The notes beneath the pieces are model-generated. The model did no database searches and was not told the DNA's origin. It was given only the letters and a program-made list of their open reading frames with translations. Of a stretch of DNA of 64,000 nt, positions 17,434 to 25,346 are shown in pieces. Position 1 is the first letter of the stretch, and the number at the start of each line of letters is the position of its first letter. The DNA is from Tunturibacter psychrotolerans (GTDB lineage: Bacteria > Acidobacteriota > Terriglobia > Terriglobales > Acidobacteriaceae), in the NCBI RefSeq assembly GCF_040359615.1, contig NZ_CP132942.1, positions 3,658,001-3,722,000 of the forward strand. Reading direction: 5' to 3'. A program made the translations under genes and the position numbers.

Positions 17434-19580
17434 ACCTCGCCGAAGCACTGAACGCGGCATTGCCGGAGATGCCGGTGCGACGGGTGCGCACGGGTTTTCC
17501 AAAGATGGATCCCGCAGCGGTGGTGAAGGCGAACGTCGAGGACGGCGAGCCGGTGATGGTCGTGCTGAACCGCAGCACAGACAAGATGTTTCGCTTCAAC
17601 CCCACGCAGTGGAGAATCATCGAACTTTTCGATGGGGTACGAAACTACGAGGAGATCGCGGCTCTGCATGCTGAGCGGTACGGCGTAGCTTATGGCACGG
17701 ATGATCTACGCGAGTTTGCGGCTGGACTGGATGATGCCGAGCTCTGGTACCGGACACCTCTCGAGCGCAGTGTGGCGCTGCGGCAGAAGCTGGAGAGCGG
17801 ACGGCACCAGCATACGCATCGTAAGTCGAAGTGGGGTGACATTGCCCACATGCAATTTTCGGCGTGGGATCCGGACCAATACTTCAATCGAATCTATCCG
17901 TACACAAAGTGGGTGTACAGCGGGTGGTTCACAGCGCTGACGGTGACGTTGTTTGCCTGCATGCTGCTGCTTTCGCTTGCGAACTGGCAGCAGATCCGTC
18001 TCGATACGGTGCAGTTCTACACGTTCACGGAGAAGAGCGCGTCGGACCTGGCGCAGTTCTGGTTGATCTTTCTGTTCCTTGGTTTCTTTCACGAGTCGGC
18101 ACATGGGCTCACATGCAAACATTACGGCGCCGAGGTGCACGGCATGGGCTTTCACCTCGTTTACCTGACGCCGGCGTTCTTTGTCGATGTGAGCGAAGCC
18201 TGGGTGTATGCATCGCGATGGCAGCGGCTGGTGACGATCATCGCAGGCGTATGGGTGGAAATGATCTTCTGCTCGATCGCGACGATTGTGTGGTGGGGAA
18301 CGCCGCCCGGAAGTGGAGCGCATGACTTTGCGTACAAGATCATGCTTCTCACGGGAGCGGCAGTAGTGGTGGTAAACATGAATCCATTGATCAAACTCGA
18401 TGGATACTATGCGTTCTCCGAGATCATCGGGTTTTCGGATATCAAGGAGAAGTCGACCGCATACCTTTCAGGACTGGTGCGCGGCCGGATATTTCGTCTG
18501 CCGGTGGAGATGGAGTATGTGACGCGGCGCCGGCGGCCCGGTTACGTGGCATACGCGCTGCTCTCGGGGATCTACAGTTACGGGCTGCTGTTCACGGTGG
18601 TGCGATTCAGCTACAACGTGTGCTCCAGGTACAGTCCGCAGTGGGGATTTGTGCCAGCGGCAATCATCGCCCTCGTGATGTTTCGCGGCCGGCTTCGAAC
18701 GCTGACGCAGTTTGCGCAGACCGTATACCTGGACAAGAAGGATCGAGTGCGGGCGTGGTGGACAGCCACACGAGTAGCGATAGCTGCGTTAGCTACGCTG
18801 GTCATTCTGTTCGCCCCAGTGTTGCATGAGACAGTGACGGCGCGATTTGTGCTGGAGCCGGGAGAGCGCGCCGTGGTACGCACGACCATCCCCGGGCGCG
18901 TAGTGTCGGTAATCGCTCGTGAAGGAGAGACGGTGACGGCAGGATCGCCTCTGATCGAGATGGAGAACCGCGAGGTGCGCTCGATGCGCGCGGGGGCCGG
19001 CAGCGAGTTTGCGTTGACAGGGATGAAGCGCGTGGAGGCGCAGCTCGATCATAGCGATCAGGGTCAGGTGATCGCTGAACACGCGCGTGCAGGTGTAGAG
19101 CGGACGATCGCCGAGGAGGAGTCGGAGCGGCTGAGTCCGCGCGCACCGATCTCGGGCGTGGTGATGAACGCGGGGCTCAAGGACCTGGCGGGAAGCTACC
19201 TGGATGCAGGGACCATAGTGGCGGAGATCGGCGCTATAGGGCAGATGCGGGCCCGAATCTTTGTGCTTGAATATGCGCTACCGCGCGTGCGCGAGGGAGA
19301 GCCTGTGCATCTGCTGGCGGATGGACGGTTCGGTGTCCTGCGATCGCGAGTGATGAGCGTAGAGAGAACGCCTGAGCCTCTGGATGCCGCTCTGGATACG
19401 AATGAAAAGATTCGAGGAGTGGGAACGCTGACTTACTTTGCGGCCGATGCGATGATCGCAAACGATGGCACGCTACGCGACGGAATGACGGGAACGGCGA
19501 AGATCGTGGTGCGCCGGCAGAGCCTTGCAGAAGCGTTGGTTCGCGAGGTGCGGGAGTTCGTCCAGCGGAAGCTCTGGTAA
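17430..19580 (+). CDS. PqqD-like / M50 site-2-protease / HlyD fusion protein
   Basis: A 716-residue protein. Residues about 38-110 resemble a PqqD-like winged helix of the RRE type (peptide-binding in RiPP systems). Membrane segments follow from about 163. HESAH at 221-225 is the HExxH zinc site of M50 metalloproteases, and NPLIKLDGYY at 318-327 supplies the NPxxxxDG-type third ligand region. More helices run to about 465. From about 475 a biotinyl-lipoyl/HlyD segment with a coiled-coil region reaches the end. The layout resembles proteins annotated 'putative peptide zinc metalloprotease' (YydH-like). Peptide recognition, cleavage and export are inferred. It is the last gene of the operon and is followed by a hairpin and a convergent repeat-peptide gene. 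Confidence 0.82.
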   Translation: MNLAEALNAALPEMPVRRVRTGFPKMDPAAVVKANVEDGEPVMVVLNRSTDKMFRFNPTQWRIIELFDGVRNYEEIAALHAERYGVAYGTDDLREFAAGLDDAELWYRTPLERSVALRQKLESGRHQHTHRKSKWGDIAHMQFSAWDPDQYFNRIYPYTKWVYSGWFTALTVTLFACMLLLSLANWQQIRLDTVQFYTFTEKSASDLAQFWLIFLFLGFFHESAHGLTCKHYGAEVHGMGFHLVYLTPAFFVDVSEAWVYASRWQRLVTIIAGVWVEMIFCSIATIVWWGTPPGSGAHDFAYKIMLLTGAAVVVVNMNPLIKLDGYYAFSEIIGFSDIKEKSTAYLSGLVRGRIFRLPVEMEYVTRRRRPGYVAYALLSGIYSYGLLFTVVRFSYNVCSRYSPQWGFVPAAIIALVMFRGRLRTLTQFAQTVYLDKKDRVRAWWTATRVAIAALATLVILFAPVLHETVTARFVLEPGERAVVRTTIPGRVVSVIAREGETVTAGSPLIEMENREVRSMRAGAGSEFALTGMKRVEAQLDHSDQGQVIAEHARAGVERTIAEEESERLSPRAPISGVVMNAGLKDLAGSYLDAGTIVAEIGAIGQMRARIFVLEYALPRVREGEPVHLLADGRFGVLRSRVMSVERTPEPLDAALDTNEKIRGVGTLTYFAADAMIANDGTLRDGMTGTAKIVVRRQSLAEALVREVREFVQRKLW

Positions 19581-19587
19581 AGGAAAA

Positions 19588-19611
19588 GGGTGGAAGCCGA
19601 AGCTTCCACCC
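19588..19611. terminator. Hairpin after the HlyD operon
   Basis: GGGTGGAAGC and GCTTCCACCC form a perfect 10-base stem with a CGAA loop, 8 bases after the operon stop. There is no T-run on the plus side. It may stop both convergent transcripts. Confidence 0.65.
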
Positions 19612-19732
19612 TAAATGTACGTTGGGTTGGTGCAGAAAAATTCGCGCAGAAAGCGAACGCAGAGAGATCCAAAACAGAACTAAAGCAAGATGACAGCGGG
19701 GAGCATAACGTACATCGATAACCGAGCCTCGC

Positions 19733-19966
19733 TTAGACCAGCTTGCGGCTCGCGACCTTCTTCGAGAGAACCGCACGGCTGGCGATCGTCTTCGAGAGAA
19801 CCGCGCGGCTGGCGATCGTCTTCGAGAGAATCGAGCGGCTGGCAACGGTCTTCGATAGGGCGACCGGGGCAGCAGCGGCGGCCGATTTGGGTGAAGACTT
19901 CGTGGTGATGGCGGAATTCTTCTCGGGGCTTAGGTTGCTGGTCAGCGATTTCTTCTGGATAGCCAT
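19733..19966 (-). CDS. 77-residue Lys/Ser-rich repeat peptide, candidate substrate of the M50/HlyD module
   Basis: A 77-residue protein. The first 35 residues are polar and Ala/Lys/Ser rich (MAIQKKSLTSNLSPEKNSAI). The rest is four copies of a 10-residue repeat: LSKTVASRSI, LSKTIASRAV, LSKTIASRAV and LSKKVASRKLV. It has no Cys, no aromatic residues and no Sec signal. The start has AGGAGA 7 bases before the ATG. A textbook sigma-54 promoter lies about 70 bases upstream, and the next gene upstream is a sigma-54 activator. The convergent neighbour is the PqqD/M50/HlyD operon. A secreted or processed peptide is one reading; a small DNA-binding (histone-like) protein is another. I do not recognise the family. 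Confidence 0.75.
   Translation of the reverse strand: MAIQKKSLTSNLSPEKNSAITTKSSPKSAAAAAPVALSKTVASRSILSKTIASRAVLSKTIASRAVLSKKVASRKLV
19746..19865. repeat. Four tandem 30-base repeats
   Basis: Units at 19746-19775, 19776-19805, 19806-19835 and 19836-19865 share the core GATCGTCTTCGAGAGAA (two variants at the ends). They keep the reading frame and encode the 10-residue repeats of the small protein. The middle two are almost identical, which indicates recent duplication. Confidence 0.85.
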
Positions 19967-20036
19967 GGTTATTTCTCCTTTGAAAGTCTTCAGGTCAGCT
20001 GTAGTTTTTCTAAGGCTGAGCTGTGCTTTTACCTAA

Positions 20037-20052
20037 TGCAAGCGGCGTGCCA
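20037..20052 (-). promoter_or_regulatory. Sigma-54 promoter of the repeat-peptide gene
   Basis: On the minus strand TGGCAC (20052-20047), five bases, then TTGCA (20041-20037) is an exact match to the RpoN -24/-12 consensus TGGCAC-N5-TTGCA. The predicted start near 20026 leaves a leader of about 60 bases before the ATG at 19966. Confidence 0.75.
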
Positions 20053-20124
20053 AAGCCGTGAAATACGAAAACACGGAGTTTTTGGAACTTACAAGCGTCA
20101 GCCCAGGTCGAAAGATGTGTCTCG

Positions 20125-20163
20125 GGTGTAAATTTTCACCACACGGGGTTAATTTTTAACCCC
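20125..20163. promoter_or_regulatory. Two adjacent palindromes, candidate activator sites
   Basis: GGTGTAAATTTTCACC (20125-20140, one mismatch between arms) and GGGGTTAA-TTT-TTAACCCC (20145-20163, perfect) lie about 106 and 128 bases upstream of the predicted sigma-54 start. This is the usual distance for enhancer sites. The second could instead be a terminator for the activator gene, although no T-run follows it. Confidence 0.45.
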
Positions 20164-20180
20164 CTGACCACTTGAAACCA

Positions 20181-21599
20181 TCATTTGACCCGGTCTCCGT
20201 TGATGGAGTGCTTGCGACAGAGATACTTCATCTTTTCAACCGGGATATGCAGAAGCGCTGCAGCAGCAGTCTTGCCGCCCGCCCGACGCAGTGCTGCCAG
20301 AAGGTAGGCGACCTCGATGCGCGTCAGCTCGTCTTCAAGATCGAGGCCCTCCGGCGGAACGAGGATCTCGTCGTAGTTCGCGGTGCTCTCGTAGAGAACT
20401 TTTTCGGGAAGGTGCTTCATCGAGATGGTCTCGCCGTCAACCATGAGAGCGAGGCGCTGAGCAAGATTCTCCAGCTCGCGTACATTGCCCGGCCACGCGC
20501 TGGATTCGAGCACTTGGAGGGCTTCGGGCGAGAAGTGTTTGAGAGGCAGATTCCCCGCGGTGCAGTACCTGTTGAGGTAGTGGTTCAGTAGCAGCGGGAT
20601 GTCGCCTTCACGCTCGCGCAGTGGAGGAAGCGCGACCGGAATGACACAGATGCGATAGAAGAGGTCTTCGCGGAACTGGCCCTGGCGGACCATCTGCTCG
20701 AGGTTGTCATTGGTGGCGGAGATGAGTCGAAAATCTATCTTGTGCGGAGTCTTGGCTCCGATGCGCTGAACCGTCTTCTCCTGGAGCACGCGCAGCAGCT
20801 TGCTTTGGAGGACGAGCGGGAGCGACCCGATCTCGTCGAGGAAGAGCGTTCCGCTGTCGGCGAGTTCAATCTGCCCGTGATGGGTGGCGTGAGCTCCCGT
20901 GAAGGCGCCTTTTTCATGGCCGAAGAGCTCGGACTCCATGAGGGTTTCGGGGAGAGCTGCGCAGTTGACGCTGATGAAGGGCTGGCCTCGGCGTGGGCTG
21001 AGATCGACGATCGCGCGTGCGGCGAGTTCTTTGCCGGTGCCACTCTCTCCGCGGAGAAGGACAGTGCTGTTGCTGGAGGCAACGCGGCGAATGGTCTCGT
21101 ACAGGCGCTGCATGGGCTCGCTGCCGCCGATCATGTCGCAAAGTGAGTTGCGTTGCGCGAGTTCACCACGGAGCTGCTTGGCTTCGAGGCGTTTGCGGTG
21201 TTGTTGCGCGGCTTCGAGGAGATGGTCGCGAAGTTCGGGAAAGCCGATGGGAGCTTGTAGCATCTCGTCGGCTCCAGCCTTCTTTGTGCGCGTGCGGGCG
21301 TTTTTGAGGTGCGTGCGCGAGATGGCGGTGAGATAGATGTGGGGCGCAGCCGCACGGATAGACTCGATGTAGGCGAAGACATCTGCACCGGGCGAGACGA
21401 TCGTGTCGAGGTCGATGACCAGGATCTCTGGTTTGTGTTCGGAGAGGCTCTGGAAGAGAGCTGCGGAGTCTGCCGCGAAACGGATGAAGAAGGCCGAGGC
21501 CAGCTCCTGTCCGATTTCGGGCAGCGCGCCGTCGTCGCTAGTGGCAAACAGCAATTTCAGCCCGTCTGTGGGCTCTAGTGCACCCGCACTCGATAGCAA
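20181..21599 (-). CDS. NtrC-family sigma-54-dependent response regulator
   Basis: A 472-residue activator. A receiver-like domain (about 12-130) has the Asp region ILVIDLDT, but its acidic pocket is reduced (FATSDDG). The AAA+ domain (about 150-385) has Walker A GESGTGKE, the sigma-54 contact loop GAFTGA, Walker B TLFLDEIG and the Arg-finger region FREDLFYRI. A Fis-like helix-turn-helix (about 430-472) ends the protein. It remodels sigma-54 holoenzyme for open complex formation. The next gene downstream is the repeat peptide with a sigma-54 promoter, so it is the obvious regulator. No kinase is adjacent; a GAF-domain protein lies in the convergent operon. Confidence 0.9.
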   Translation of the reverse strand: MLSSAGALEPTDGLKLLFATSDDGALPEIGQELASAFFIRFAADSAALFQSLSEHKPEILVIDLDTIVSPGADVFAYIESIRAAAPHIYLTAISRTHLKNARTRTKKAGADEMLQAPIGFPELRDHLLEAAQQHRKRLEAKQLRGELAQRNSLCDMIGGSEPMQRLYETIRRVASSNSTVLLRGESGTGKELAARAIVDLSPRRGQPFISVNCAALPETLMESELFGHEKGAFTGAHATHHGQIELADSGTLFLDEIGSLPLVLQSKLLRVLQEKTVQRIGAKTPHKIDFRLISATNDNLEQMVRQGQFREDLFYRICVIPVALPPLREREGDIPLLLNHYLNRYCTAGNLPLKHFSPEALQVLESSAWPGNVRELENLAQRLALMVDGETISMKHLPEKVLYESTANYDEILVPPEGLDLEDELTRIEVAYLLAALRRAGGKTAAAALLHIPVEKMKYLCRKHSINGDRVK

Positions 21600-21809
21600 T
21601 GGCGCCTCGATATAAAGGATTAGGCGAGAATTATACGAGAGTCTTCAGAATTGGGAAGGTTCGATGCTCGTTTCATAGGTTCGGCTATTTCGAACCCGAT
21701 GCGAAGGTGACTCTTCAACGATAACGGACTAGTTAGCGCAAACGATCTTGCCAATCAGTCTTAAATCGCCGATGCACTTACCTCTAATAGCTTCAGCTGA
21801 CGATTCGTC

Positions 21810-22184
21810 TCATGGTTCGCACCGAGCTTTAAGATTTTTGGGGAAGTGTGATTCAGACCGACTATGACGGATTCGGCTCAAGCAAAGGTTGAAAGTCCAA
21901 TCCGATTGGAACGGGAAAGCACGATCGAAGAACCATCGGTAGGTTCCATCTGCGCGTCTAAAGCGTACCTCCGTTTCGAGGTAAGTTCCGGCGGCCAATG
22001 CGGACTGCCAATTGGCCGTCAAGTGATCACGGTCGAGGGGATGTAATAGGTTCACCAGCCCCAACCCTGCAACTGTTCTCTGGTAAGCCCTGTGTAATCC
22101 ACCCAACTTTGGCTGACGAAATCGGCCGATCCGCCAGGCAAAGCGGTCCCCACAAAGGCGGGCATCGCCTCAATGATGCGCGTC
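21810..22184 (-). pseudogene. PAS-domain kinase fragment
   Basis: The minus strand reads a PAS_3-type domain in two frames: TRIIEAMPAFVGTALPGG, DFVSQSWVDYTGLTREQLQG in one (closed soon by a stop near 22045), then LLHPLDRDHLTANWQSAL and RFRRADGTYRWFFDRAFPF in another. It is close to PAS repeats of the kinase at 6-8.7 kb, so a duplicated fragment is likely. There is no kinase domain. The rest of 21600-22443 holds nothing I can identify. Confidence 0.6.
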
Positions 22185-22443
22185 ATATTCCCACGTGCCT
22201 AAGATCGCCGGTCTCAGCCAACGAACCCAGCAAACGACCGGCGTTGTCGGAAGTTTTGCCTTCGGATCATGTCACAGAATCAACTAACAGGAAGATGTGA
22301 TTGGCGGGCCACACCACTATGCCTACCATAACGTAGTACAGGCCCAATCTGTAGAACACAACTGGAATCTCCTGCGTTGAAAATGGCAGTTTGACGTCGC
22401 GAGTTCGAAACAGAGTACGGGAAACATTATTTTGGAGATCTTC

Positions 22444-23103
22444 ATGCAATCTTGCGGGGCACGAGCCAACATCGACCTGAATTGCTTTGGCACCACTACA
22501 TCCGAGGCTATCCTCGTTGAGGCAGCCAAATCGGGAGATCATTCGGCCTTTGAAGAGTTATGGGCTCGACATTCGGACACAGCATTCAGGTCGGCATATC
22601 GGATCCTCAGAAATCGCGACGATGCGGAAGATACATTACAGGACGCATGGATGAAGGCGTTCGTCCATTTGAAAACTTTCGATGGTCGCTCACAATTCTC
22701 CACCTGGCTCACCCGGATAGCGATCAATTCTGCTCTTATGGTATTGCGCAGGAAGCGTTCCCATCCAGAAACCTCGATGGATGGGAGTGGAGATGGTGAG
22801 ACATGGGACCAATGGGAAGTTCCAGACAACAGATCAAATATTGAAGATCTTTATTTGAAGAAGGAAGCGGAACTGAAGTTGAAAGAAGCAATAGAGTCTC
22901 TACGGCCTCCCCTTCGAATTGTCATGGAGATTCAACGATTCCATGACGGGACTAACAAAGAGATTGCGGACGCAGCAGGGATTTCTGTGGCCGCGCTTAA
23001 ATCGCGTTTGGTGAGAGCCAGAGCTCTACTTCGTAGCTCACTACAGTCTTCCATGTCCCCTAGGAAACACGGCGATACACCTAGTTTTGGCTTGCGGTGC
23101 TAG
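22444..23103 (+). CDS. ECF-family RNA polymerase sigma factor
   Basis: A sigma-70 family protein of 219 residues. Region 2 (about 25-95) reads FEELWARHSDTAFRSAYRIL, DAEDTLQDAWMKAF and STWLTRIAINSALMVLRRKR. Region 4 (about 145-205) ends in IADAAGISVAALKSRLVRAR. I chose ATG 22444 over the in-frame TTG at 22432 because GGAG lies 6 bases before the ATG. No anti-sigma factor gene is adjacent. A convergent sugar-transferase gene follows, so a link to exopolysaccharide or envelope stress is possible but not shown. Confidence 0.88.
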   Translation: MQSCGARANIDLNCFGTTTSEAILVEAAKSGDHSAFEELWARHSDTAFRSAYRILRNRDDAEDTLQDAWMKAFVHLKTFDGRSQFSTWLTRIAINSALMVLRRKRSHPETSMDGSGDGETWDQWEVPDNRSNIEDLYLKKEAELKLKEAIESLRPPLRIVMEIQRFHDGTNKEIADAAGISVAALKSRLVRARALLRSSLQSSMSPRKHGDTPSFGLRC

Positions 23104-23208
23104 CGCCGCAAGGCATAGGGGTTCACGCACCAATCCACACATTTGTGATTTTCTGTAAGGTTAACCGGAGAGACGGTTGGCCTTTTCTTTTGGATAGCCA
23201 GAAAACTC

Positions 23209-24660
23209 CTAAACTGCACCAGATCCCCTAAACACGGCAGGGATCGTCTGAAAGAGAATCTTGATATCGAGCCAGACGGACCACTGATCGATATACCGCA
23301 TATCCAAAGCCATCCATTCGTCGAATCCAATGGAGCTCCGACCCATAATCTGCCACAGGCAGGTAATTCCTGGCTTCACACTGAACCGCCGCCTATGCCA
23401 GTCCTGTGAAAATCCCTCGTAGTCGCGAAGCGGAAGTGGCCTCGGGCCCACAAGACTCATCTCTCCGACCACAACATTAATGAGCTGCGGTATCTCGTCC
23501 AGACTCGTCTTGCGAAGAAACTTGCCCGCCGGTGTAATCCGAGGATCATTCTTCAGCTTGAACGTGGGCCCCTGAGTTTCGTTCAGGTGTTCAACCTGCG
23601 CCATAAGACGCTCCGCATTCTGAACCATCGTACGAAACTTCAGAATCTCAAATGGCCGCTTACCGTGGCCCATCCTGGTTTGCCTGAAGAAGACCGGCCC
23701 TGGACTTGTCAGTTTAATCAATAAAGCAATCATCAGGAAAAGGGGCGCGAGTGTCACGAGCAACAACACGCAAATCATCACATCGGCCACACGCTTGATC
23801 ATGAAAGCCCATGCATTCCATGATTCGTCATGCAAAGTAATTGTGCTGATGGTTCCATGCAAAAAAGCTGTTTCCTTCGAATCTTCCCGATCGAAAAAAG
23901 TGCCAAGAAACCGAACCGCAATTCCGTGATCGCGACATGAGGAGATGATGCCCGCAATCTGCTGGTAAAACGATGCGAGTGGCAGAGCAACAATGACCTC
24001 ATCCACGGGCAGCGTTCTGAGCAACTCAGGAACAGAATCAAGTCCACCGACTAAAGCTCCCAGATGTGAGTCAGCCGTCTGCTTGCTCCACCATTGATCA
24101 TCCACAAAGCCCTGCACACAATAGCCCCACTCCGGATGTCCTGCCAGCTCTCGAACGAAACTGTTCGCGCGGCGATTCGTACCCACGATGAGGATATGTC
24201 TACGGTTTCGCCCTCGAGCGCGAAACGTCTGTATCATCGCTCGCGAGATTAGACGGGTCGTAAGAATAGCCGCAAAACTCATGATGCCGAAGAGGACCGC
24301 GACAACAACCAGATCCACCGAATTCCGCATCGATCCTGAACCGATCAGCCAAAGCCAGACCAGGCTCAACAACGCGCAGAAAGAGCAGGCCCAACCTACT
24401 TTCAGGGTCTCCCGCAGAGACTCTCGCCGTCGCCCCCCACGATAAAGCCCATTGACCCGCAGTGCCACATGCCATCCCAACGCCAGCACGAAGGTCGAAG
24501 AAAAGACCTGAATGGGGTAATGGGTCTCAAGCGAGTTCAGAACATCGAAGACGGGCTGATGAACGGTTGCTACATAGGAGAGGCCGAGACAGCAGAACAA
24601 TAACGCGATATCGCCGACTGGCGCCAGCTCTAAAATCGTTGCTCTGTTGGAAGGTGTCAT
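23209..24660 (-). CDS. Polyprenyl glycosylphosphotransferase (exopolysaccharide initiation)
   Basis: A 483-residue membrane enzyme that transfers a sugar-1-phosphate to undecaprenyl phosphate, the first committed step of exopolysaccharide synthesis. It has four N-terminal membrane helices (about 15-130), a Rossmann-like middle domain (about 155-270) starting at [11 protein letters not shown], one further helix (about 290-312), and the catalytic bacterial sugar transferase domain with [37 protein letters not shown] and the end motif [14 protein letters not shown]. Sugar specificity cannot be read; WcaJ/PssY-like enzymes use glucose or galactose. Ugd and a UXS-type gene lie divergently upstream, which fits one polysaccharide locus. 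Confidence 0.9.
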   Translation of the reverse strand: MTPSNRATILELAPVGDIALLFCCLGLSYVATVHQPVFDVLNSLETHYPIQVFSSTFVLALGWHVALRVNGLYRGGRRRESLRETLKVGWACSFCALLSLVWLWLIGSGSMRNSVDLVVVAVLFGIMSFAAILTTRLISRAMIQTFRARGRNRRHILIVGTNRRANSFVRELAGHPEWGYCVQGFVDDQWWSKQTADSHLGALVGGLDSVPELLRTLPVDEVIVALPLASFYQQIAGIISSCRDHGIAVRFLGTFFDREDSKETAFLHGTISTITLHDESWNAWAFMIKRVADVMICVLLLVTLAPLFLMIALLIKLTSPGPVFFRQTRMGHGKRPFEILKFRTMVQNAERLMAQVEHLNETQGPTFKLKNDPRITPAGKFLRKTSLDEIPQLINVVVGEMSLVGPRPLPLRDYEGFSQDWHRRRFSVKPGITCLWQIMGRSSIGFDEWMALDMRYIDQWSVWLDIKILFQTIPAVFRGSGAV

Positions 24661-25346
24661 TGGGGAAGCCCCTTCTGAGAGTGCCTTCTCTAAAAGTGCG
24701 TGGAATTACTGAGCAGCAGGTTGAGCCCGATTTCGTCAGTCCTCAGAGTAACCCGTCTTCAAGCGTTCAGGCAATGAAGAAAATGACCCGAGAAGTATTT
24801 CTCACTCGAGACGTTACGTTTTGCAAAACCGAGACGAAACGATTGCAACATTGTGAATATTTTCTTGTCGGTCGGGGCCCATCGTCAACACATCGGTAGC
24901 TAGCCATCTGTCAAATACCGACGACAGGCACTCAAAGCTTGTTCACTGAAGCGGAACCCCGGAAAAATAAGAATGGCATCCACACCGCAAACTGCGGTAT
25001 AAGAAGACTTGACCGTTTTTCTGAATCAGACCCCATTGAACTCGAGCGAAGTTCCATAATCAGCAGAGGTATCTCATGGATCGACTTATCGATGAAATAG
25101 CTTCTTCCTGTGCCATCACCCTTATTCGCGCTCCGACCATCAACCGGTCTTTAAAGCCTTGTCGAGGTCTGATCGCGATATCTAAGATATCTCCGCTACC
25201 CAGCCAACGCGTTCCCAATTTAGGCCGTCTTATAGAGGCGGCACAGCCTGTAAGAATCAAGCTACATGCAAAAAGAAAAGAATAGAGTCGGCCAGCAGTC
25301 GCCAATCTCGATTTAGCGCACTAAAGTAGACCCCCTTGGAGATCCT
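24661..25346. other. Intergenic region between divergent polysaccharide genes
   Basis: Holds the promoters for the sugar transferase and ugd. Apart from a possible lipoprotein remnant (25060-25305) I see no gene, repeat or strong hairpin. GGAG 6 bases before ATG 25347 serves ugd. Confidence 0.4.
25060..25305 (-). pseudogene. Possible Wza-like polysaccharide-export lipoprotein remnant
   Basis: The frame has a lipoprotein signal (SFLFACSLILTGCAAS, lipobox LTGC) and then WLGSGDILDIAI, which resembles the LGPGDVLxI opening of polysaccharide export proteins. It ends after about 81 residues, where family members have over 200. There is no ATG; a TTG at 25305 is the only start and has no good ribosome binding site. 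The position next to sugar-transferase and ugd genes supports the reading. It is weak evidence and could be chance. Confidence 0.3.
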
